NCBI RefSeq assembly: GCF_026745355.1
Contig: NC_079210.1
Span: 21,780,483-21,844,482 of the forward strand
Length of the DNA: 64,000 bases
Direction: 5' to 3'
Source: Beta vulgaris subsp. vulgaris
Taxonomy: Eukaryota > Streptophyta > Magnoliopsida > Caryophyllales > Amaranthaceae
Shown: positions 12,796-21,504 of the stretch, piece after piece
Position numbering within the stretch: position 1 is the first letter of the stretch
How the letters are laid out: the number at the start of each line of letters is the position of its first letter
Notes under the pieces: generated by a model
The model's database searches: none
Seen by the model: only the letters and a program-made list of their open reading frames with translations
What the model was told of the DNA's origin: nothing
Made by a program: the position numbers and the translations under genes

Positions 12796-12827
12796 CCGCG
12801 TGCGTAGGCGCGCGGTGCAACAACTAG
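12796..12827 (+). mobile_element. Helitron 3' terminus (hairpin plus CTAG)
   Basis: CCGCGTGCG and GCGCGCGG at 12796-12815 form a GC-rich imperfect hairpin. Nine bases further on comes CTAG at 12824-12827, followed by T. A hairpin shortly before a terminal CTRR, with insertion before T, is the standard Helitron 3' end. It stands out in an AT-rich setting. I could not fix the 5' TC end; the RPA-like remnant upstream may belong to the same element. Confidence 0.6.
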
Positions 12828-13112
12828 TATATGTATATATATGTATATATGTGTATATATATGTATATATATATGTGTATATATATGTATATATATATGT
12901 GTATATATATGTATATATATATGTGTATATATATGTATATATATGTGTACATATATATATACACATATATACATATATATGTACACATATATACATATAT
13001 ATATATATACACATATATACATATACACATATATATATATACACATATACATATATATATATACATATATACATATATACATTAATATATACATATATAC
13101 ATATATATATAC
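12828..13112. repeat. TA/TG/CA microsatellite
   Basis: Begins directly after the Helitron-type CTAG. The left half is built of TATATATGTA/TGTG units. After about 12945 it changes to the complementary ACATATATAC pattern, so the two halves form an inverted repeat. Long Tyr/Ile/His frames on both strands come only from this composition. Confidence 0.92.
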
Positions 13113-13179
13113 ATATATTACCTCATGCAAGTTTGTATCATGGAAACATTAACCTCTACCACATATAAGAAATCTTTAA

Positions 13180-15050
13180 TACCGGGCTAAGAAATTCATG
13201 TTGATGACTCCTCAAGGTAGTTGAATTACGCCCCCAAATGAACCTCTGTTGTACTACCATCGGGCAAATCACTAACTCACTCATGTAACGAAAAGCATGG
13301 AGCATTGAGGCCTTGCAACACGGGTACTAGTGGTGGATCAAGTAAAGGTATAATTTGATCATCAGATGTTCGTGGATCACTAGTCGGCTGGCTAGGTTGA
13401 ATATCACTACCCTTCTTCAATGCAAAAGTAGGTAAACCCATTGGCTCCAATATGATGCTGACAAATTTACATTACTTATACTTAATTTTGTCGCAGTAGT
13501 GTATTGATCCCCATATACCTTTATCAAACCCAAGAGAACACCTCGTAAGCCCCTCACGCGTCCTCTGTGGTCCTTTCCTAAAGCTTCGTGCAATGCATCA
13601 ATGTCTGCTTTGGGAGTAAACTCACCGGTTGCCTCTTTTTCCTTCAAGCTAATCTACATAAGGATAAGAGAGAAATGATCGTGAAGGAAAAAGTAAATTA
13701 ATAACTTACATAACCATATTCAAAAAGAAATTGGAGTTAAATGACTCAAAATCTAAGAATTGGACGCGAAATAGAAAAAAAGGCTTAAAATGACCTTTTC
13801 TTCCTGAAATTCAACAAACAACAAATTCAAGCCTAAAAATCTACACAATAGTTACATTATACCTTATATTATCATATTCAAAAAGCAATTAGAGTTAAAT
13901 GACTTAAAATCTAACAATTAGACGCGAAATGGCCAAAAAAGGCTTAAAAGGACCTTTTCAATCCCGAAATTAAACAAACAATAAATTCAAGCCTAAAAAT
14001 ATACACACTAGTTACATTATACATTATATAGTCATACTAAAAAAATTGGAGTTAAATGACTCAAAATCTAGCAATTGGTCGCGAAATGGGCAAAAAAGGC
14101 ATAAAATGACCTTTTCGTTCCTGAAATTTAACAAATAAATTCAAGCCTAAACATAGACACACTCGTTATATAATACCTTATATTTTCATATTCAACAATA
14201 AATTGGAATTAAATAACTCAATATTTAAGAATTGGACCAAAATGGCCAAAATAAGCCTAAAATGACTTTTCGATTCCCGAAATTCAATATAATTTGAAGT
14301 AGGGCACATGATTAATGTAAATATTCTCATTCTACCTCATATTATTATATTGAACACAAAATTATGGTGACATGGCTTGGAATATAAGAAAAGGACATTT
14401 TTTGTGTACTTACAATGGCATTGGCTATCTTTTATGTACCAGGATTAGGCAAGATCTTTTTTCCCTTAGCACCAACCCCATGCATCGAACACCACCAATC
14501 GAGGACTCTATCTAGTTGCCGAGCCGATGTAACTGTGGTCGTAGAGCTACTCCATGTTGCCGTTATCGACCCTATTGTGGGGTATTGGTCATACATCCAC
14601 TTCTCTCTGGCCTCATTGTGCGAATGGGCACCAAATGATGATAATACTTCTTAGCTTTTCCACATGCGCTACTTTTCTTAAGTCTTGCCTAAAACACAAA
14701 AATACTGGAGCTAAGTGCTGTAAATATTACTAAAATTCTACAATAGCTTCTGGGTTAGTTTTTTAGGCAACAAATGATTGCCACTCTTCAAGTCTGATAT
14801 TTCTCCATATCTGAAGTGCTAATTTGGAGGGTTCGGATGATGTTTCTGATCAAGTTTGAGATCCAGATGGCATTTCTCCGTCGTAGATTTTTTTATTCTT
14901 TACACGTACTACTTTCCTCCTCTTAGTGATCCACCCAAACACTAACTTAGCCTTGAAATCCTTGAATCTCTCGGCAACCGCGGATAGAAATAAATTCTTC
15001 TTCGCTTTATCTTCTTCCATATGGAAAGGATTCTACGACAAAACTAATTT
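13180..15050 (-). pseudogene. CACTA/En-Spm ORF1-type gene (Transposase_24-like), degenerate
   Basis: Read on the minus strand from about 15025, a frame begins MEEDKAKKNLFLSAVAERFK and later contains the pattern WRNIRLEEWQSFV. Further blocks are KAKKYYHHLVPIRTMRP (about 14640) and LHEALGKDHRGRVRGLRGV (about 13590-13535). This succession (a W-x-x-F-V segment, a basic segment, then an EALG-x-x-H-x-GRVRG motif) is typical of the plant Transposase_24/ORF1 protein encoded beside TNP2 in CACTA elements. Stop codons and short repeated spacer segments interrupt it; a ~130-150-bp motif with CTCAAAATCTA and CGAAATGG recurs between 13740 and 14290. An open minus-strand frame at 15807-16106 may be its N-terminal part, separated by the MITE at 15118-15607. 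Confidence 0.6.
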
Positions 15051-15117
15051 TACAAATTAGTTTCCGCAAATGTTGTAACTTATACACAATCATTAATATT
15101 ACACATATATTTAATAA

Positions 15118-15607
15118 ACGGATTTTTCACTATATACCCCCGATAAATTTTTTATTCACCATATACCCTCGATCTTTTCAAAATTCACCATATACCCCTT
15201 AATTTCTTGATAATTCACCATGTACCCTTAATGATTAACGATTAACAACTAATTCTATTACGAAATCTTAATTAACCCCTATTTGAGTCGTTAGCCTTAA
15301 TTGAACACCATGAAAACACCACAAATGACCCTTTATAGTTATTTTCCTCCATAACGCTTTTGCTTCTTCTTTGGTGTTATTTGTTGTTTAAATGCTAATA
15401 TGTTAGGTTAAATGGGTAAAATAGGGATGAAATAAGATTTAGTAATGGAATCAAGGCTTAATGATTAAAGAATTGATAATTTTTAATCATTAATGGGACA
15501 TAGTGAATTATCAAGAAATTGAGGGGTATACGGTGAATTTTGAAAACATCGAGGATTTATGGTGAATAAAAAAAATCGTCAGGGGTATATGGTGAAAAAT
15601 CTGTTTA
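15118..15607. mobile_element. Long-TIR MITE (MULE-like)
   Basis: A left arm starting GATTTTTCACTATATACCCC, with repeated ATTCACCATATACCC blocks, is mirrored by a right arm ending GGGGTATATGGTGAAAAATC. The arms match for roughly 120-150 bp around a short AT-rich core. There is no coding capacity. I could not identify a clean target duplication. Arm length fits a Mutator-like MITE better than a short-TIR family. Confidence 0.7.
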
Positions 15608-15806
15608 AAAAATTATTTAAGAAACTAAACGTTATTTTACGTGAAGCTTATCGTAGTATCATGCCATAGACACTTGTTCAACCCCTCGGGCACCTCTTTC
15701 TATGATTGCACAATGGAGAGTTTCCGCATGCTAAGGCTAATATGCCTGCTGTACTTCTGACGTTACATTCCACAAGGTTGACAATTATTATTATCTTACT
15801 CCAAAG

Positions 15807-16106
15807 TCATAGTTGTGTGTTTCCGTAGTGATTTTGTAAGTCCATTTCCTTTTCTCTTTTTCGTCTAATAATTTCGTACCAATAAGTTTTTTTTTTTGAA
15901 ACTCTTGTACTATATGCATTTACTTCTTCACAGCAAGGTCGGTCTTGCACGTAATTCGGCCCCATGAGAGCATTTACATCTACAATGTCCTCAAGCCTAG
16001 TAATGTCCTCAAACACAAGAACCCGATCCTCGAGATCACCTTTATCTCGTTCCTTCCTCGCATCATATGAGTCATTCTCGGTAGTGTGTCCAATACCCGA
16101 TATCAC
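15807..16106 (-). CDS. Open frame, possibly N-terminal part of the CACTA ORF1-type gene
   Basis: A 99-codon minus-strand frame, charged and acidic in the middle (EDRVLVFEDITRLEDIVDV), with a basic tail. I do not recognise a domain. It lies upstream of the degenerate Transposase_24-like gene on the same strand and could be an earlier exon of it. It could also be chance, because it has no visible promoter or splice signals. Confidence 0.25.
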   Translation of the reverse strand: MISGIGHTTENDSYDARKERDKGDLEDRVLVFEDITRLEDIVDVNALMGPNYVQDRPCCEEVNAYSTRVSKKKTYWYEIIRRKREKEMDLQNHYGNTQL

Positions 16107-16269
16107 GACTTATCGCAAAAATTCCCCACAACATCGCTGGGCAGCAACAATTGGCTGGGTGATGCTCGATGGTTCAATGATGGCTTTAATGCCTTAAGGC
16201 ATCTGGCAGGTCAAATGATCTACAAATGGGCTCAAATTTGGTTGTACGTCATACTTTAGGCTAATAAAG

Positions 16270-16735
16270 ATAATGGTCGAGCCAAAATTTTGATTTAAGG
16301 CCCAAAATCATGTGATGGTGCATGGACATATTTTGAGGTTCATGGGAAGCTTCTAGAGAAGCCTTGTATGCTCCTCCTTGTTTATAATATTTGTAGAGTG
16401 TGTAGAATAATCTGGGAGACTTGTGTAGAATGCTCCAATTGAGGAGGTTTTGGAACTACCTAGAATTAAGGTAGGCTAGGATGGAGGCCTATAAATAGGC
16501 ATCCCCATTCATTTGTACATCCATCCAAGAAAGCTCTCCACTTGTATCCTTTAGCCATTAATACAAAGCATTCTTTCAAAGCATTCCTCTTGTGCTCTAG
16601 CTTCCATACTTAGCAATTTTCGTAGCCACATAGCCTAGCCAGTATATCGGGTGCCTTGACTAGTTGTCCGACGGGAATGTGACGCTAGTAGGCAGCGTGC
16701 AGCGACGAAGAAATCTATTCGCACGAGATACCGAG
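16270..16735 (+). mobile_element. LTR-like segment (solo LTR or fragment)
   Basis: The sequence has the layout of a retrotransposon LTR: an upstream U3-like stretch, a palindromic TATA box (GGCCTATAAATAGGC, about 16484-16498), and about 40-90 bp downstream a leader-like stretch (CATCCATCCAAGAAAGCTC). No second copy and no primer-binding site are visible, so it is a solo LTR or a remnant. Exact ends are uncertain. Confidence 0.45.
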
Positions 16736-16837
16736 CTCTCATCCTTATGCATATCCGCCATCTACCCGAAATTGTACAAATATACGAATTAATATATATA
16801 GCACAAGAAAAAAAAAATTAATCTACATTGGCACTAA

Positions 16838-17535
16838 GGGGGGTTAGGGAGGGTGTGTGTGTTGTGGGGGCAGTGCTAGCACGGGGTGGGGGAGGGTAGG
16901 AAGCAGGAGTTGAGGAGCGTCGCAGGGGGAGGGGAAGGCTGGTAGGGGTGAGAGAGGGTGTGTGTGGCTGGAAAAGGGGTGGGGGAGGGTGTGTGTGGCT
17001 GGATAGGAGTGGGGGAGGGTGTGTGTGGCTGGGTAGGGGGTGGGGGAGGATGTATATGGCTAGGTAGGGGGTGGGGGTGACTATGGCTGGGTAGGGGGTG
17101 GAGGAGGGTTGGGGAGGGCTCGCAAGGGTTGGGTTAGGGCTGGAAAGGGTTGGGGAAGTGTTTCACAACCCCTGCCAGACCTGCCAACAATCCCCACTCC
17201 ATGCCCACCCTAGTCCTCCCCCACCCCTACCTACCCACGCACACCCTCCCTCACCCCTTGCATAGCCTCCCTAGCCTTCCCACCCCCTGCCCAGCCACAC
17301 ACACCCTTTCCCAGCTATGTCTTGCCACACACATCCTCCCACCCGTGCCCAGCCACACACCCTCCCTCACCCCTGCCCAGCCTCTTAAGCCCTCCCCCAC
17401 CCCTGCCAACCTTTTCAGCACTTCACACACACCCTTTCACCCCATGTTGCCCACCCTTCCCAGCCTCGGCCACCTTTCCGACCCAAGCTACCCCTCCCCC
17501 ATCCCTTGCCCACCCTCCCCACTATTCGTTAAGCC
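16838..17535. repeat. G-rich / C-rich inverted minisatellite
   Basis: From 16838 to about 17150 the plus strand is a G-rich array with ~31-bp units such as GGGTGTGTGTGGCTGGGTAG and GTGGGGGA. From about 17190 to 17535 the strand switches to the complementary C-rich pattern (CCAGCCACACACACCCT, CCCCCACCCCTACC). The two halves can pair as a long imperfect hairpin. The proline-rich frames at 17150-17674 are by-products of this composition. Confidence 0.85.
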
Positions 17536-17570
17536 TTTTGTTTTCCAAATTTGGTTACTAATGATTATTT

Positions 17571-17775
17571 CAATAGTAGAAAAAAACCTTATATGTCACT
17601 TAATATCAGATGCGATTTTTGTAAACCCGCATCCAAAAATCAACCAAAAAATGGGACAGAAATTCAGCAAATAGAATCTGATGCGGTCCAAAAAAACCGC
17701 ATCAGATTTTAAATTTGATGCGGTTTTTCCTTAACCTGATGCGGTTCATGGGACCACATCCGAAAATCTATTGCT
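17571..17775 (+). mobile_element. CACTA-type left terminus with GATGCGGTT subterminal repeats
   Basis: CAATAGTAGAAAAAAACC at 17571 resembles the CACTAGTAGAAAAA end used by the other CACTA elements in this window, with one base changed in the CACTA core. It is followed by inverted and direct copies of a GATGCGGTTT/AACCGCATC motif (17605-17755), the expected subterminal array. I did not find the matching right end. It may be the left end of the element that encodes the TNP2 remnant at 21505-24344. Confidence 0.45.
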
Positions 17776-18068
17776 AAATTAATTCCCTCCACAAAAAATC
17801 CCACGTCCAGCTTTTATTTCCCTTTCCCTCAAAAAACTCACTCACTACACTCATAGTCTTACGCCAGCTCCACAGCACTGCCCCAGCTCGACGCGCCACC
17901 ACACCACATCGGCAACCACTTTGGTCTTGCGGACCACCACCAACGCTGACCACTTCCGCACCTCAAGATTCCACCACCAGTTGGGCTTTCATCACTGCCG
18001 CCCTAGCTTCGCTCCACCACTGCTACGCCCCAGCTTCGTTCCTCCTCCTCCTCTCCCTAAACAACTAC

Positions 18069-19648
18069 CACTAGTGGAAAAACACATGAAGGGATGCACT
18101 AAAAAAGGCCCTTAAGGCTGCGTATTCTGAGAGCAGCCCTTTCCATAGCAGCCCTTCACATTTAGTGAAGGGTGCATTTTTAAACCGCAACCCTTCATAA
18201 TGAAGGGCTGCATTTTTGGGCCTAAAACGCAGCCCTTCTTTCTACAAAGGGCTGCGGTTTTGCCACCAAAACGCAGCCCTTTCGACCCATAAAAAAATTA
18301 AAAATAAAAATTCCACTCAGCAATCCATCATTAGCCTCTTAGGGTTGTGATAATTTATACATTCATCAGTAATGGTCATAACAATTAATTGAACGTGACC
18401 TTATGCAACATGTTTCTAACTGTATAATTAAGGCGAAATTAATCACTTCCGGTTCTATAATCTGAATGGCCATTTTTTTTGACATTTTTTAAGAGTCGAA
18501 ATTTATAGATCTAAAAACGAAAAAAATTACGAAAATGAACAAAAATGGAAAAAAAGGGACTGAAAATGAAAAAAAAAAAATCAAACACACAAATTCACAT
18601 AAATACATAATACTCAAACCAAAATGAAAATTAAACTTTAAAATTACAAACACACAAATTCCAAATGACAGAAAATGAAAAAAACAAGGAACATAAACGA
18701 AAATGAAAATTAAACAAAACTCAAACTCAAACCTAGATCTGAAAAAAAAATCGAAAAATTCTATCCTTGTTGTCGTTGCCGGAGTTCGATTACGAAAAAG
18801 ATGGTCGGAGTTCGACCCGGAGAAGACGAACGAAGAAGGGCATTGTTTCTGTAAAGGCCCAAAAACCTACCCCTTTTTGTAAAGGCCCAAAAACGGCAGA
18901 TATTCGCAACATCATCGGCATAATTCTCGTCTTCCAATGGAGAAAAAGAAGAATAAGAAAGAGAGCGGAGGAGAGAGAAAAAGTGTTGTTGATGAAGAAG
19001 AACGGCGCTGAGAGTGGTGGAGTGAGACAGAGAAGGTGTTAGGGGTTTTGGGATTCTTCACAAACCCCTCTTCGAACGATGAGAAAACGAACGAACAAAC
19101 TGAAATCAAGCGACGAGAATCAATCTTAAGGTTAGAAAAAAGGGTTGGGCTGGGCTGCGGCGTGGTGTTGAGAGAAGGGAGGATGGTGAGAGAGAAGAGA
19201 GAGAAGAGGGAGAACGTGAGATTGAGTAAAGGACGTGAGAAGTAAAGGAATGAAAATGAAGCCCACGAGAAGGAAGATCCGTATTTTTAGGTTACAAATT
19301 CATGCATTTCAATTTTTTTTTTAAAAAAAAGCCCATAAAGGGGTGCGTTTTTTTAAAAACCGCAGCCCTATAAGCCATAAAGGACTGTGTTTTTTTTAAA
19401 AATGCAGCCCTTTATGGCTAATAGGGCTGCGTTTTCAAAAAACGCAGCCCTTTATGGTTTCTAGGGTTGCGTTTTTTTTTTAAAAAAAACAGCCCTTTAT
19501 GACTTATAGGGCTGCGTTTTTTTAAAAAAACCCTTCACTAAATGGACTGCGGTTTTCTTTAAAAACGCAACCCTTCATAAAAGAAGGGCAGTGGTTTAAA
19601 GAAAACGCAGCCCTTCCAGCGCAGCCCTTCCTTTTTTTTCCCCTAGTG
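18069..19648 (+). mobile_element. Non-autonomous CACTA element A (TSD TAC)
   Basis: Starts CACTAGTGGAAAAAC and ends TTTTTTTTCCCCTAGTG, flanked by TAC at 18066-18068 and 19649-19651, the 3-bp target duplication of CACTA elements. Both ends carry repeats of GGGCTGCGTTTT/AAAACGCAGCCCTT (18110-18290 and 19320-19630). The core has no transposase. It has an A-rich stretch (18480-18740) and, on the minus strand, a CT-rich leader-like segment (about 19110-18900) that resembles the 5' end of a plant gene. Element B at 47741 shares the ends and the subterminal motif. Confidence 0.92.
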
Positions 19649-19904
19649 TACATTATTCCTCCTCCACCTTTTCCTAGCTAGGTAACTAAAATTTCATAAC
19701 TTATATTGTAATCTCATAAATTTATAATTCATTATAATTTTATGAACAATTATTAATGAATTTTGGTTGTATAATAGTTAAAGGGTTTAAATTTTATTTA
19801 TTTAAGTTAATTTAATTTTAGTTTAAGTAGTTAGTTTGATTTTTAGGTTAAAAAAACTAGGTCTTTGTTGTAGAACGAATGTGGTTCTTATTTTTGTAGT
19901 TGAG

Positions 19905-20061
19905 TTGAGTTGAGTTGAGTTGAGTTGAGTCGAGTCGAGTCGAGTCGAGTTTAGTTTAGTTTAGTTTAGTTTAGTTTAGTTTAGTTTAGTTTAGTTTAGT
20001 TTAGTTTAGTTTAGTTTAGTTTAGTTTAGTTTAGTTTAGTTTAGTTTAGTTTAGTTTAGTT
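19905..20061. repeat. Pentanucleotide array GTTGA, then GTCGA, then GTTTA (left part)
   Basis: A pentamer array that changes along its length: about five GAGTT units, four GAGTC units, then more than twenty TTTAG units. It is cut at 20062 by a non-LTR insertion and resumes at 20669. It is a 5-mer lacking the GGG of the plant telomere repeat, so it is not telomeric. Confidence 0.95.
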
Positions 20062-20668
20062 TTTTTTTTCTTTTTTTGAAAGAGAAATTTCATTAATTGA
20101 AGGCCAAACGACATCTACACTAGGTATTAAAGTAAAACAAGATACAATTAAACAAGATTAAATCAAATTTGTCTTCGAAGAAACTACAATGAACCAGATC
20201 GAACAATACAACACAACCATCTTGTATTTGCTGAATCAAGCAGCTATTGATGAGGAAGTTTATCATTCTGATATAGTTTGGGAAGAACATTCTTGATCGA
20301 GTCAGGTTGACCGCATCCGAGATTCCTATACCTTCATGTTGAGTCTCGAACTTCAACCAATGAGAATAATTTCTCATACCTAAAAACAAAAGAACTATAC
20401 TTACAACTCCCATAGGGGAGAAGGAGATTTCCAAAACAGAAACTAAAAACCCCATAACAGGGTTTCAGAAACTCTCATAAAGAGAGACTAATTTATTGAA
20501 CAAAATAAGAAATGAATTACAAACTGGAAATAAAAGGGAAAAAAGGGGCTTACCATGGATGAAAACATCCATCGCAGCCCCTAATTGATGAAGAAAGGGT
20601 AGGGGAGGCTAGGGTTTGAGAGAGAGAAAAAGAGATGGGAGGCTTAATTTATTTAGGTTTACACGTTA
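20062..20668 (-). mobile_element. Second copy of the ~609-bp non-LTR retroelement, inside the GTTTA array
   Basis: The plus-strand poly-T at 20062 is followed by ATTTCATTAATTGAAGGCC and a CGACATCTACA block, matching the element at 10567-11175 (ATTTCATTAATT, CGACATCTACA). The minus-strand 5' end has AAACCCTAGCCTCC, again as in the first copy, and the length is nearly identical. Array units lie directly on both sides, so a target duplication cannot be separated from the repeat. The internal sequence differs more than the ends. Confidence 0.65.
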
Positions 20669-20787
20669 GTTTTAGTTTAGTTTAGTTTAGTTTAGTTTAG
20701 TTTAGTTTAGTTTAGTTTAGTTTAGTTTAGTTTAGTTTAGTTTAGTTTAGTTTAGTTTAGTTTAGTTTAGTTTAGTTTAGTTTAGGC
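20669..20787. repeat. GTTTA pentamer array (right part)
   Basis: Continuation of the TTTAG array on the far side of the non-LTR insert. Units are nearly perfect. Confidence 0.95.
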
Positions 20788-21504
20788 TTGTTTTGTTTTA
20801 TTTGGTAATTTATACTAATATTAACTTTAAATATTTGTAGCTAGTGACGGAATGCTAGTGACGGAGTGTTGAGTTGGATTTCCCGATTTACAACCTTGAT
20901 ATTGGTATGTTATCGCTCATATTTAACTTTCTTTACTTTCATATTAGTGAATTGGTTTATATGTGTAAATTGGTTCATATGTACATATATGTATCGTTGA
21001 ATTAAGAATAGAAGTAAAAAGCTTTGCTGTTCAAAAACCTAAGTATATATGCATCATCATATCATATGCCTAAATACCAGTTCGAGACATACTCAATAGG
21101 AGTATGTCTTAAATAGTCCCCAGTTTGGGGACTGTTCTTGATGTTTAATCCCACTTAGGTGGTGAATGTATGTATTTATTTCGTTTCTATAGAGGAATCT
21201 TCGCTCGTCGTTTCCCTACTTTTGTTCTCTGGGTACATATGTAGATATAAGTAACTATATATCTACATCGTGTACTTGGAGAACTGTAGGAAAACGCTGC
21301 CGGCTTTTCCGTAGAATTGAAAGGAAGACATACATTTACTAGTGAGATTAGACATCTAAGGATGGTTTAGGGTGAAGTGATAAGGACCCTTGGAAAGCAT
21401 GCCTAATTTCATTAAGTATATCGTTCATAAACTCTAATCATGTAATGAAGTTTGTTATTGACATGGGGTACTTGTTGCTTTTGTTTAATAGAGGTCTTAT
21501 TGAA

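Noticed and set aside
17150..17674. Proline-rich open frame of 174 codons
   Set aside because: It reads through the C-rich half of the G/C inverted minisatellite; its composition explains the lack of stops, and it has no other support.
19905..20787. Interstitial telomere repeat
   Set aside because: The unit is the pentamer TTTAG, not TTTAGGG. The scattered CCCTAAA words near 38700-38830 and 42190-42310 belong to a longer ~32-bp spacer repeat, not to a telomere array.
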